Assembly (NCBI RefSeq): GCF_000813125.1
Contig: NZ_BASE01000044.1
Coordinates: forward strand, 1 to 64,000
Direction: 5' to 3'
DNA: 64,000 bases
Source: Mesobacillus selenatarsenatis SF-1
GTDB taxonomy: Bacteria > Bacillota > Bacilli > Bacillales > Cytobacillaceae
The stretch's first letter is position 1; every line of letters starts with the position of its first letter. The notes under the pieces were generated by a model that did not search any database, was not told the origin of the DNA, and was given only the letters and a program-made list of their open reading frames with translations. The translations under genes were made by a program, and so were the position numbers. Shown piece by piece: positions 34,193-43,144 of this stretch.

Positions 34193-34914
34193 TCAGTGAT
34201 AAATTGGCGGTATGTTTATGGCTGATTGTTTCCTCAAGGTGATATGCAGGGATTTCCCTTCTGTGATGGAAGCAAAAAATATATCCTCTAAATTATAAAC
34301 TGACTCCTCTGCTAATCTATCCATCAGCCACTTCTCATCCAAGTTCAGCTGGAAGAGAATTTTTTTGTACAATTTACCCTCTATAATTAATGGCATTGCC
34401 AAATCATCGCCAGTCCTGGTCAATTTCATATCCTCCAGAGTGACTGTCGCTTTTTCTGCTTTTTTCATGACCGTTAAATTTCCGTTAGCTTCGAGGATTC
34501 CTATTCTTACATCCTGAACATTAAAAATATCCTTCTCTCGCAACATTAACAAAATATTATCGATTGAGTACTGTGTTTTACGTAAGTTCTCCACAATGAA
34601 TTTCTCCTCGTGAATGACCGTGATTGGTTCAAAGGTGAGTATACGCCCTATTTTCCTGCTTTTAATCTTCAGGTAGGCTACCAGTTTCTGAAGCAACGCT
34701 ATTAAAACAATGGCAATTCCGGTATGTATGTGAGGAATCTTCGGGTCGGCATTGTCCGCTCCTAAGACCGCACCAAAAGCCAATAAAATTAAAAGTCAAA
34801 AACAGGCAACTCTCCTATTGAGCGTCTCTCCATAAATAAAGTCGCAAACAACATCAACGGCAGTTTAGTAACCACCCTGCCTAAGAGAATTAACGGTTCT
34901 TCTAAAAGTTTCAT
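34193..34914 (-). pseudogene. DUF421 (YetF-like) membrane protein gene with a frameshift
   Basis: ATG 34914 with SD GGAGG encodes the DUF421 N-terminus (LLGRVVTKLPLMLFATLFM, SIGELPVFDF) and then meets TAA at 34789-34791. The remaining 196 codons continue in another frame from AFGAVLGADNADPKIPHIH. The total span is 722 nt, one short of 723; adding one T to the TTTT run at 34791-34794 restores GELPVFDFLILLAFGAVLGA. So this is a single-base deletion in a homopolymer: a true pseudogene, phase variation or a sequencing error. Confidence 0.85.
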
Positions 34915-35206
34915 TCGTTTCCTCCAATTGTAGTAATCCTCTAGTTAGGTTTGTTGTATTTATTTCATTTATACCAAGAGCGTCCATGGATAGTGGATTC
35001 ATACTTTCTCTTTGAACTCAATAACCTCGCTAGCTTGAATACCACCTCATCAACTTTTCAAGTTTAATCTCATCATATCCCCACTTATTTGTGGTAAATG
35101 GCTTCAACTTTCCTGAAATACGGTAAATCATATATAATGAAGGGTAAATTGTAGTTCCACCTAATCACTTACACTAAAAAAGCTTCATTTTAAAAGGAGA
35201 ACTCAT
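34915..35206. other. Intergenic region upstream of pbpF-like gene
   Basis: 292 bp between divergent genes. I see no small ORF with a ribosome site and no convincing hairpin; it presumably holds the promoters. Confidence 0.5.
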
Positions 35207-37324
35207 ATGCAATTACTGAAAAAAGTTTGGGAGGCAATTGTACGATTTTGGAAACGCCGCCACCTGACTCAAATTTTGTTATTGATCTTATTGGTTTTCA
35301 TATTGCTCTCGATTCTATGGTTCGCATTTATCGCTAGCAGGGCGAATGTCCAGACCCTGAAGGATGGATTGAGCCAGGCAACTACCATTTATGATCGCAA
35401 CGGCAACGAAGCAAGCAAGCTTGCTACCAACCGTACCGGTGGAGTATCAATAAATGATATGCCAGAGCATGTCCCAAATGCCGTCATTGCGATTGAGGAT
35501 GAACGATTTTATGAACATAACGGATTCGATATTAAAGGTATCGCACGGGCATTCTTTGGAAACCTTTTAGCCGGAGGCATTACCGGAGGCGGCAGTACAC
35601 TTACCCAACAGCTGACAAAAAATGCTCTGTTATCTTCAGAGCGGACATACAGACGTAAAGTAGAAGAATTATTTTTGGCAGTCGAGCTTGAAAAAGTGTA
35701 TGAAAAGGACGAAATCATAGAAATGTACCTGAATCAGGTGTATTTCGGCAGTGGTGCATTTGGTATCAACAACGCAAGTAAAAAGTATTTCGCAAAGGAT
35801 ATTCAGGATGTGACAATCAGTGAATCTGCAATGCTTGCCGGTCTGCTGAAAGCACCTTCTGCCCTCGATCCTTATAATAATTACGATGCTGCCATCAAAC
35901 GAAGAAATGTTGTTTTATCTAAAATGAACGAGCTAGGGATGATATCTGATTCTGAATATAAACAAGCAAAATCCGAAAAGATCGTCCTGGAAGACGGAGG
36001 AGGCTCTCTTGCCGATCGGAAATATCCTTCTTATGTCGATGCTGTTTTGGATGAGGCAACAAGTAAATATGGCCTTACCCAGGATGAAATCATGACAAGA
36101 GGCTATCGCATCTATACTGAACTTAATCAAGACATACAATCCGGACTGGAAAAAGTATACCAAAAGGATCATCTATTCCCTGATCGAGCCAGTGATGTAT
36201 TAGTACAGAGTGGATCCGTTCTGCTTAATCCCGATAATGGTGGTGTACTTGCATTGGTTGGCGGACGAGGCGAGAAAGTGTTCAGAGGGTTCAATCGTGC
36301 AACCCACCTAAGGGCTCAGCCTGGTTCGACAATGAAGCCTCTGGCCGTTTACACACCGGCATTAGAAGAAGGCTATAAGTATGATTCCATGCTTGTTGAC
36401 AAGAAGATGTCTTTTAAAAATTATAGTCCGAAAAACTTCTCTGATACTTATCAGGGAGAAGTGCCAATGTATGAGGCCGTTGAAAAATCAATTAATATTC
36501 CTGCAGTTTGGCTTTTGAATGAAATAGGATTGAATAAAGGAATTGATGCTGTAAGAAGATTCGGAATCAAAGTAGAAAAAGAAGACCAGAACCTGGCCCT
36601 CGCCCTCGGAGGAATGCATAATGGTGTTTCTCCCTTAAAAATGGCCGAAGCTTATTCTGTCTTCCCAAATGGTGGGAATCGTCATGATGCCCATGTAATT
36701 ACGAAAATTGTCGGTCCCACAGGCAAGGTGATTGATGAGCATGATGGGGCAACAACACGCGTAACTTCCAAATCAGTGGCCAATGAAATGACGTCTATGT
36801 TATTGAATGTTGTAGAAACAGGGACTGGTAAAGGAACAAATATTGAGGGTGTTGAGATTGCAGGAAAAACAGGGTCTACTCAGCTTCCTTATGCAGATAT
36901 CAATGGAACAAAGGACCAATGGTTTGTAGGATATACACCGAACATCGTCGGGGCAGTATGGCTTGGTTACGATAAAACTGACCGCAAGCATTATTTATCC
37001 AGCAGCAGTTCAAAGGATGTAGTGCCGCTTTTCAGGGCGATCATGGAAGAAACAGTGCCCCACATCGAGCAGGAGGCATTCAGGGTCCAGTCAATCAACG
37101 AAAGGCAGTCTGGTGCCATCGTTGATTATGAAGAAACAGAAAAAGCAATCAGAGAAAAAGCAAATGAACTGGAGCAAGAATTAAAAGAGCGTGCTGGCCG
37201 AGTTGAAGAAAAACTAAAAGAAGAAGCGCCAAAGTGGAAAAAAGTATTTGAACAAATGCAGGAAGATGCCGGTAAGGTCGGCGACAAAGTGATAGATAAA
37301 CTTAGAGAGTGGCAAGGAGAATAA
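35207..37324 (+). CDS. pbpF: Class A penicillin-binding protein (PbpF-like)
   Basis: 705-aa bifunctional peptidoglycan synthase: N-terminal membrane helix, glycosyltransferase domain (AIEDERFYEHNG, GGSTLTQQLTKNALL, NQVYFGSGAFGI), transpeptidase domain with STMK, SIN (KSINIPAVW) and KTGS. The acidic/basic helical C-terminus (about residues 645-705) is coiled-coil-like. Length and order fit B. subtilis PBP2C (pbpF, involved in spore and vegetative wall synthesis). AAAGGAG precedes ATG. Confidence 0.92.
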   Translation: MQLLKKVWEAIVRFWKRRHLTQILLLILLVFILLSILWFAFIASRANVQTLKDGLSQATTIYDRNGNEASKLATNRTGGVSINDMPEHVPNAVIAIEDERFYEHNGFDIKGIARAFFGNLLAGGITGGGSTLTQQLTKNALLSSERTYRRKVEELFLAVELEKVYEKDEIIEMYLNQVYFGSGAFGINNASKKYFAKDIQDVTISESAMLAGLLKAPSALDPYNNYDAAIKRRNVVLSKMNELGMISDSEYKQAKSEKIVLEDGGGSLADRKYPSYVDAVLDEATSKYGLTQDEIMTRGYRIYTELNQDIQSGLEKVYQKDHLFPDRASDVLVQSGSVLLNPDNGGVLALVGGRGEKVFRGFNRATHLRAQPGSTMKPLAVYTPALEEGYKYDSMLVDKKMSFKNYSPKNFSDTYQGEVPMYEAVEKSINIPAVWLLNEIGLNKGIDAVRRFGIKVEKEDQNLALALGGMHNGVSPLKMAEAYSVFPNGGNRHDAHVITKIVGPTGKVIDEHDGATTRVTSKSVANEMTSMLLNVVETGTGKGTNIEGVEIAGKTGSTQLPYADINGTKDQWFVGYTPNIVGAVWLGYDKTDRKHYLSSSSSKDVVPLFRAIMEETVPHIEQEAFRVQSINERQSGAIVDYEETEKAIREKANELEQELKERAGRVEEKLKEEAPKWKKVFEQMQEDAGKVGDKVIDKLREWQGE

Positions 37325-37334
37325 GATGATTTTC

Positions 37335-37362
37335 GAGCAGCCTAATTGGCTGCTCTATTTTA
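37335..37362 (+). terminator. Terminator of pbpF-like gene
   Basis: GAGCAGCC-TAATT-GGCTGCTC followed by TATTTTATT. Confidence 0.85.
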
Positions 37363-37410
37363 TTAGGACATATCCCTCCTGCCAAATAGTGTTTTGCAAA
37401 ACCAATAAAC

Positions 37411-37690
37411 AGGTCATTATATAAAAACGATTAGTGACCTGAAGATGCAGATTTTTTAAAACAGGTCACCAATACCCCTGATTGATGACCTAAAAGTCAA
37501 TATTTTTCGAAATCAAGTCACCAATAACCCTGATTGATGACCTAAAAATTCATTTCCTCGAAAAATAGGTCACCAATACCCTTGATTGGCGACCTAAAAA
37601 TCCATATTTCCGGAAAACAGGTCACCAACACCCCTGATTGGTGATCTAAAAATCCATTTCCTCGAAAAACAGGTCACCAATACGCCGCTC
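37411..37690. repeat. 52-bp-period palindromic tandem array, right locus
   Basis: Six units start at 37411, 37463, 37515, 37567, 37619 and 37671, an exact 52-bp period. Each unit holds AGGTCACCAAT-N7-ATTGATGACCT or a close variant (29 bp) plus a 23-bp AT-rich spacer such as AAAAATCCATTTCCTCGAAA. The first unit is degenerate and the last is truncated. It lies between convergent genes. The palindrome and period match the array at 1-150, while loop and spacer differ. Confidence 0.93.
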
Positions 37691-37710
37691 TTAATCGATA
37701 ATATGCATAA

Positions 37711-37740
37711 GAGGTAACCAATTGAAAAATTGGATACCTC
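37711..37740. terminator. Hairpin 3' of acetyltransferase gene
   Basis: GAGGTAACCAAT-TGAAAA-ATTGGATACCTC; no clear U-tract on the minus strand, so terminator status is uncertain. Confidence 0.5.
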
Positions 37741-37748
37741 CATTACAG

Positions 37749-38309
37749 TTAGAAAGTTTTAGAATAAATACAAGTATCCCTTAACTCACCGTCAACTGAA
37801 ACTGAATCATTCTTTAGTACGCCATCGAGAGCAAAGCCTAATTTTTCGGGGATTGCCTTGCTTTTAGTATTCAATGAATCACAGCGAATTTCGATTCTTC
37901 GGGCTTTAAGCTCTCGAACGGCAAAGTCTGTGATTCCCTGGACAGCCTCTGTCATATACCCCTGTCCACTATATCGAGTGTCGATCCAATAACCGATTTC
38001 GAACTTGGGGACGTCCCAGTTAATTCTATGTAAACCAGATGAGGCGACAAATTCTCCGGTGTCTTTCTTGAATACAAGCAGTCTCAGGTCTGACCGATTT
38101 AAAAAATTCAAATACCCTTGTCTGATTACGACTTCCGTTTCTTCAACACTTTGTTCTTTTTGGGCAAATGGCATCCAAGGCTGAAGTCCTTTTAAAGATG
38201 CATTGATTGATTCACAGGTGACGGCACCATCACCGGGCAGCGGCATCCTGATCAAAAGCCGGTCCGTTTCAAACTCAGTTGGAAAATCCAATAAAATAGG
38301 ATTCACCAT
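37749..38309 (-). CDS. GNAT family N-acetyltransferase (RimJ/RimL-like)
   Basis: 186 aa. GNAT motif A in GYWIDTRYSGQGYMTEAVQGI and RimJ-type C-terminus (IEIRCDSLNTKSKAIPEKLGFALDGVL). Similar to B. subtilis YdaF/YjdG ribosomal-type acetyltransferases. GGGGAGAGG precedes adjacent ATG/GTG codons; the exact start is uncertain. Confidence 0.88.
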   Translation of the reverse strand: MVNPILLDFPTEFETDRLLIRMPLPGDGAVTCESINASLKGLQPWMPFAQKEQSVEETEVVIRQGYLNFLNRSDLRLLVFKKDTGEFVASSGLHRINWDVPKFEIGYWIDTRYSGQGYMTEAVQGITDFAVRELKARRIEIRCDSLNTKSKAIPEKLGFALDGVLKNDSVSVDGELRDTCIYSKTF

Positions 38310-38339
38310 CCCTCTCCCCTTCCGATCTTCAAATTAGAT

Positions 38340-38364
38340 AGAGCGGCCCGAGGACCGCTCTTTA
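38340..38364 (-). terminator. Terminator of the ABC-2 operon
   Basis: AGAGCGG-CCCGAGGA-CCGCTCT stem; the minus-strand T-tract is weak (ATCTAATTT). Confidence 0.6.
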
Positions 38365-38375
38365 ATTTATTCTGC

Positions 38376-39320
38376 TTAAATACTGATATCCCTCTTTTGG
38401 AAAAAGAAAAACGTGAGCATCATGAATATTGCGTAATACACAGCGAGTATGGAAAGCGAAACTGGCAATGTTATATCTTCAAGAATCCTATCCTGAAGAG
38501 CATAGACTGTCAAATCCAAATGCGGGAAAATCAATAATTTCGCCCATGTATATTTGTCAGCAAGCATTAGGATAATCCCACCTAGTGTCGACGAAAAGAA
38601 AAGGACAAAGATACCTATTCCAACTGCAAGAGCCTGGCTTTTAAATAATGTTGACAGCATAAAAGCAATCGTCATGATGATTAGAAGGCTAGGAATGAAG
38701 TAAACCATTTTTAACAAGAATTGTGTACCGACAATTGCCACTTTTCTTCCTTCCAGCGTGATTTCAAACATCTTCATATTGAAATCACCACTGCCAAATA
38801 GGAGCAATCCAATTATATAGCCAGATACGATTAATGTCAGGACCAATAATAAAGCATAAATAATGACAGCTATGTACTTTGACAGCAGGATTCGCCATCT
38901 TTGATGCGGACGGATTAATAACTGCTTGATCGTTCCATCAGAGAATTCTGCAGCAACATTGGCACTGCCGACAACTACTACGAACAAAGTGACAAGTGAA
39001 CTGACACCTACAACAACATCATTCATAAAATGCCAGTTTGTTTTCGCATTCGGATTAATGTCCTGATCGAGAAATTGCTGGGTCTGCTCAATTTGGTTTT
39101 GAATCATTTTCTTTTCGTCACCGGAAGCAGACGCCATCTGGTTTTCAAGCATGGTAATTTCATTCTGTGTATCCTGTTTCCAATTAGGGTTAGGATCTGC
39201 ACTGAATTTAGAATAAATAATTCCTGCGATTAAAACTGCCAGTACAATAACGATCATGTATATCCAGCTTGCCATTTTTCCGAAAATTTTCATCAATTCA
39301 TTTTGTATTAAAGGAATCAT
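38376..39320 (-). CDS. ABC-2 type transporter permease
   Basis: 314 aa, six membrane helices with a large loop (residues about 40-95) after the first, as in bacitracin/lantibiotic-type ABC-2 permeases. Its start overlaps the ATPase stop by 4 nt (ATGA), so they are one unit. Substrate unknown; related pairs export peptides or give immunity. Confidence 0.9.
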   Translation of the reverse strand: MIPLIQNELMKIFGKMASWIYMIVIVLAVLIAGIIYSKFSADPNPNWKQDTQNEITMLENQMASASGDEKKMIQNQIEQTQQFLDQDINPNAKTNWHFMNDVVVGVSSLVTLFVVVVGSANVAAEFSDGTIKQLLIRPHQRWRILLSKYIAVIIYALLLVLTLIVSGYIIGLLLFGSGDFNMKMFEITLEGRKVAIVGTQFLLKMVYFIPSLLIIMTIAFMLSTLFKSQALAVGIGIFVLFFSSTLGGIILMLADKYTWAKLLIFPHLDLTVYALQDRILEDITLPVSLSILAVYYAIFMMLTFFFFQKRDISI

Positions 39321-40258
39321 ACCATTTGCTCCTTTTTATCTTTATTTGTGATTTCCAAGAAGCGGTCTTCCAGCGTTGCTTTCACATTTAAAATTTCAAA
39401 AACATCTATATCATTTTCAACAAATAGCTTATTGATCATTGGAATTTGTTCTTTTCGCACGGATAAGGTCAGACGCGTGCCTTTACTCGAAGTCACTTTC
39501 ACATCTGTCATGTGTTCTGTTAAGAGCTTAGAGGCAAGAGTGGGATTGGATAGTTCTACTTCTATCGTCTTAACCTTTCTAGCCTCTGATGTTTCATTAT
39601 CATGCATGGAGGATATGTGGATCAGTTTTCCCTTCTCAATAATTGCAAATCGATCGCACATTAGCTGCATTTCTGATAATAAGTGCGACGAGACTAACAC
39701 AGATGTTCCCTGGCTTGCCAGCAAGCGTAAATAATCACGGAACTCACGAATTCCCTGAGGATCAAGTCCGTTTGTTGGTTCATCGAGTATGAGAATTGAT
39801 GGCTTATGTAAAATGGCTTGTGCAACCCCCAAACGCTGGCGCATCCCTAAGGAATACGTACGAACTTTATCATTGATTGCATTTTCAAGACCTACCAGCT
39901 CAGTCACTTCGTTAATCCGCTCTTCAGAGATATCGCTTAATGCCATTCGAGCATAATGCTTTAAATTTTTATATCCACTAAGGTATTTATAAAATTCTGG
40001 ATTTTCGACAATAGCACCCAGTTCATTCATTGCTTCTGTAAATGAATCATCCAGATCGTGTCCATTGATTAGCACAGTCCCTCCAGTACGATTAATCAGA
40101 CTGACGATCATCCGGATGATCGTTGTCTTCCCTGCACCATTAGGACCCAGGAGTCCGAATATTTCACCCCGCTCCACTTGAAAACTCACATCATCCACAA
40201 TTGTTTTTTTGCCAATTGTCTTTGTTAACGCCTTTACCTCAAGGGCAAATTGCGACAT
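39317..40258 (-). CDS. ABC transporter ATP-binding protein (BcrA-like)
   Basis: 313 aa. Walker A GPNGAGKTT, signature YSLGMRQRLGVAQ, Walker B ILILDEPTNGLD, H-loop SSHLLSE and a C-terminal extension of about 90 residues as in BcrA/YxlF. GAGGAG precedes ATG. No two-component system is adjacent. Confidence 0.93.
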   Translation of the reverse strand: MSQFALEVKALTKTIGKKTIVDDVSFQVERGEIFGLLGPNGAGKTTIIRMIVSLINRTGGTVLINGHDLDDSFTEAMNELGAIVENPEFYKYLSGYKNLKHYARMALSDISEERINEVTELVGLENAINDKVRTYSLGMRQRLGVAQAILHKPSILILDEPTNGLDPQGIREFRDYLRLLASQGTSVLVSSHLLSEMQLMCDRFAIIEKGKLIHISSMHDNETSEARKVKTIEVELSNPTLASKLLTEHMTDVKVTSSKGTRLTLSVRKEQIPMINKLFVENDIDVFEILNVKATLEDRFLEITNKDKKEQMV

Positions 40259-40469
40259 AGAATCTCCTCATTTCATCAAAAAGTTTATATATCATTCCTT
40301 CACAAAGATTAATACGATGAAAATTGTAAAAAGTTACAAAAAAAGCAAAAAAGATTTAATTGCTTCATTCAATTTCTCTGATGTATATTGCTATTTGATA
40401 ATACAAACGCTATTAGTGATGTTCTTACGAATATCAGACGTTTCAAAAATCCACTCCTGAGGTGATAGT

Positions 40470-40622
40470 ATGAGTTACAAAGATCATTTGGATCCGCACT
40501 CAGAACTTTTCCACCACACTTGGACAAGGCGCAAGCGATTAAATTCTCAAGTGAATGGCCAGACGCAGGTCACGAAGAATACCATTCTCGCGAGAGGGAA
40601 CGCGAAGGCCCACCGCTGGTAA
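40470..40622 (+). CDS. 50-aa basic protein
   Basis: ORF with SD GAGGTGA 5 nt before ATG, 50 codons rich in His, Lys and Arg (begins MSYKDHLDPHSELFHHTW; ends ARGNAKAHRW). A terminator follows 18 bp downstream. No hydrophobic segment. I recognise no family; its charge would suit nucleic acid or spore-core binding, which is speculation. Confidence 0.65.
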   Translation: MSYKDHLDPHSELFHHTWTRRKRLNSQVNGQTQVTKNTILARGNAKAHRW

Positions 40623-40640
40623 AGGATATTTGTAAACGTA

Positions 40641-40672
40641 AAAAAGGAAAAGGCTCGGGCCTTTTCCTTTTC
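40641..40672. terminator. Bidirectional terminator
   Basis: AAAAGGAAAAGGC-TCGG-GCCTTTTCCTTTT, shared by the 50-aa gene and uppP. Confidence 0.9.
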
Positions 40673-40675
40673 AAA

Positions 40676-41503
40676 TTAAAGAAAAATAAAATAAATCACA
40701 GCTGCCAATATGATTCGATAAATCGCAAAAGGCACCAATTTAATTTTGTTGATTAACCTCAAAAAGAACTTAATGAATATCAAAGCAAAGACAAACGCGC
40801 TAATAAAGCCCACAGTGAAAAACGGCAAAACATCAACCGTGAAATAATCCCAATTTTTCAAGAGGGAAATGCTGCTGGCGCCAAGCATGATTGGAACCGC
40901 CATGATGAACGTGAAATCGGCAGCTGCTCGGTGGCTCATTCCAAGTAGAACACCTCCGGCAATTGTGGAGCCGGACCTGGAAAATCCGGGCCATAAACCA
41001 AGACACTGGAACAAACCTACTCCCAATGCTTGTTTATAGCTGATTTGATCAACATCTTCAGCCTTAAGTTGTTTTGGTTGTAAGCGGTCTGCGAGAATTA
41101 ATAGAAATGCACCGACTACTAATCCGATTATGACTGTTTCTACCGAAAATAGATATTCGTCAATATAGTCCTCAAATAACACACCTGTCAACCCGGCGGG
41201 AATTAAACCAACAATCACCTTAGGCAGACTTAGCCTGCCTTTGGAATCTCCGATTGAAACCCCTTTTTTCAGAGCTAATAGGTTAATGAACCTATCCTTG
41301 AAAACAATGACCACTGCTAATATTGATCCTAATTGAATGACTACTTTGAAGGTGTTTGCAACAGGTTCTGTAAATAATTGTTTAGAGTGCAATAACAGGT
41401 CATCGACAATAATCATATGACCAGTAGACGAAACCGGTGCAAATTCAGTTAAACCTTCTACTAACCCCAGTATAAATGCCACAAATAATTCCCAAATGTT
41501 CAT
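40676..41503 (-). CDS. uppP: Undecaprenyl-diphosphatase UppP (BacA)
   Basis: 275 aa, polytopic. Catalytic motifs GLTEFAPVSSTGHMI and GFSRSGSTIAGG are present; the usual EFLPVSS is EFAPVSS here. It dephosphorylates undecaprenyl pyrophosphate to recycle the lipid carrier for wall synthesis and gives bacitracin resistance. It sits beside the GtrA/GT2 genes, which also use a lipid carrier. Confidence 0.96.
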   Translation of the reverse strand: MNIWELFVAFILGLVEGLTEFAPVSSTGHMIIVDDLLLHSKQLFTEPVANTFKVVIQLGSILAVVIVFKDRFINLLALKKGVSIGDSKGRLSLPKVIVGLIPAGLTGVLFEDYIDEYLFSVETVIIGLVVGAFLLILADRLQPKQLKAEDVDQISYKQALGVGLFQCLGLWPGFSRSGSTIAGGVLLGMSHRAAADFTFIMAVPIMLGASSISLLKNWDYFTVDVLPFFTVGFISAFVFALIFIKFFLRLINKIKLVPFAIYRIILAAVIYFIFL

Positions 41504-41625
41504 GAAGTGGTCTTGCTCCTTTTAAAAGTAAATTTTAGATGTTGGATACTTGCCATGTTCCGAAAACCTTACAAAAAAATAATCACACTCAATCATTTTT
41601 ATCTTTATTTGGACATTTAGTCAAC

Positions 41626-41654
41626 AAAAAAAAAGCAGCCTCAAGAGCTGCTTT
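41626..41654 (-). terminator. Terminator of the GtrA operon
   Basis: Minus strand AAAGCAGCTCTTGAGGCTGC followed by nine T; overlaps the GtrA stop codon. Confidence 0.9.
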
Positions 41655-42135
41655 GAATCTGATCCTTAAAAACAAAGGATTTTTGTCCTATATAGTTCGT
41701 GATCGTGTATATGATTGAACCAAGTAGTATTGCAATATTATCCGAATCTATATAGAAATGCCAAACTGCAATGGAGTTCATTGTCCCGGTTATCACTCGG
41801 CTGATCGAGAAGGAAAGGAAATAACATGCCAAAACCACTAAAATAAATTTTGGTCCCCCAACCTGAATGGGAACCCTGCTATTAAATGTAAAAGTTCGAT
41901 TCAATAGATAGCTGACAGCGGCCCCTATAGCGTTGCCGGTGAACGTCGCATACCAAAATGGCCAGTTCAGTCCATTTTTCAGTAACAGCATAAGTCCCAT
42001 TCCAACAAAGGTATTCAGTACGCCGACAAACAGAAATTTCAAAAAGGGAGGAAAGTTTGCAAAACCTACGACTATTCTTTGAGCCAGCTGGTTAGTTATT
42101 CTCAGATAGCTTCCGAGTTTCAACGATTGACTCAT
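41641..42135 (-). CDS. GtrA family membrane protein
   Basis: 164 aa, four membrane helices with GtrA features (FLFVGVLNTFVGMGLMLLL; NAIGAAVSYLLNRTFTF). GtrA proteins are thought to flip lipid-linked sugars. Start ATG 42135 has AAGGGG and overlaps the glycosyltransferase gene by 44 bp. Confidence 0.92.
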   Translation of the reverse strand: MSQSLKLGSYLRITNQLAQRIVVGFANFPPFLKFLFVGVLNTFVGMGLMLLLKNGLNWPFWYATFTGNAIGAAVSYLLNRTFTFNSRVPIQVGGPKFILVVLACYFLSFSISRVITGTMNSIAVWHFYIDSDNIAILLGSIIYTITNYIGQKSFVFKDQIQSSS

Positions 42136-43126
42136 AATCTGCCCCTTCCATGTTCATCAGTTTCCTTGACACTGGCAGGTTAAAGAGGTCGACATCGATA
42201 ATATACTTGGGCCTCCGCTTAGTTTCTTTATAGATTTTGCCAATATACTCACCGACTAAACCCAGGGCAATTAGCTGCAGTCCCCCTATCAGCCATATCG
42301 ATGTGATCAACGAAGTCCATCCAAGTTCTGTGTTACCGAACAGCTTCAATGTAAGAAAGTATAGACCGAAAACAAGGCTTACAAAAAATGAGATGAACCC
42401 TACAAGCATAACGAATCTTATCGGTGTAACGGAAAATGAAGTTATTCCATCAAAGGCAAAGGCCAGCATTTTTCTTAATGGATACTTCGTTTCCCCCGCA
42501 AGCCTTTCCTTTCTTTCATAGTAAACAGAGGTTGAATTAAAACCGATTAGTGGGACAATCCCACGTAGGAACATGTTGCTTTCAGCAAAATGCACCAATT
42601 CTTCAACCGCCCTCTTGCCCATTAAACGAAAATCGGCATGGTTGAAGACTAGTTTGACTCCAAGCTTGTCCATTACCTTGTAAAAACCTTCTGCAGTGTA
42701 ACGTTTGAATAATGTGTCACTCTCCCTGCTGCTTCGCACCCCATAAACAACTTCATAACCCTCATTGAACTTCATGACCATGTCGTTAATGGCATGAATA
42801 TCATCCTGCAGATCAGCATCAATGGTGACCATGCAATCAGAAGCTTCTTTCGCTGAAAAAAGTCCGGCAAGCAGAGCATTTTGATGCCCTGCATTTCTCG
42901 ATAGCTTTAGACCTTTTACCATTTCGCTATTCAAACTGGCCTTATAAATCAAGTGCCAAGTCCTATCCTTGCTGCCATCATCGACGAATAAGATTTTGCT
43001 TTTTTCTGATACCATTTTATCGGTGACCAGTTCTCTAAGCTTTGTTGTTAACTGATTAATAGTCTCTCCCAAAACTTCTTCCTCATTAAAACAAGGAACA
43101 ATAATTGTTAAAATCGGCATATTCAT
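42092..43126 (-). CDS. Family 2 glycosyltransferase (GtrB/YkoT-like)
   Basis: 344 aa: GT-A domain (IIVPCFNEEEVLGETINQL, FVDDGSKDRT, TIDADLQDD) and two C-terminal membrane helices, as in polyprenyl-phosphate glycosyltransferases. Works with the GtrA protein to make and flip a lipid-linked sugar used outside the cell. Closest Bacillus relatives I recall are YkoT and YkcC. Confidence 0.93.
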   Translation of the reverse strand: MNMPILTIIVPCFNEEEVLGETINQLTTKLRELVTDKMVSEKSKILFVDDGSKDRTWHLIYKASLNSEMVKGLKLSRNAGHQNALLAGLFSAKEASDCMVTIDADLQDDIHAINDMVMKFNEGYEVVYGVRSSRESDTLFKRYTAEGFYKVMDKLGVKLVFNHADFRLMGKRAVEELVHFAESNMFLRGIVPLIGFNSTSVYYERKERLAGETKYPLRKMLAFAFDGITSFSVTPIRFVMLVGFISFFVSLVFGLYFLTLKLFGNTELGWTSLITSIWLIGGLQLIALGLVGEYIGKIYKETKRRPKYIIDVDLFNLPVSRKLMNMEGADYESIVETRKLSENN

Positions 43127-43144
43127 TGATTAGCCTCCTTGATG

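Noticed and set aside
37411-37690. CRISPR array
   Set aside because: Spacers are only 23 bp, AT-rich and similar to one another, the repeats are long palindromes, and no cas genes are present.
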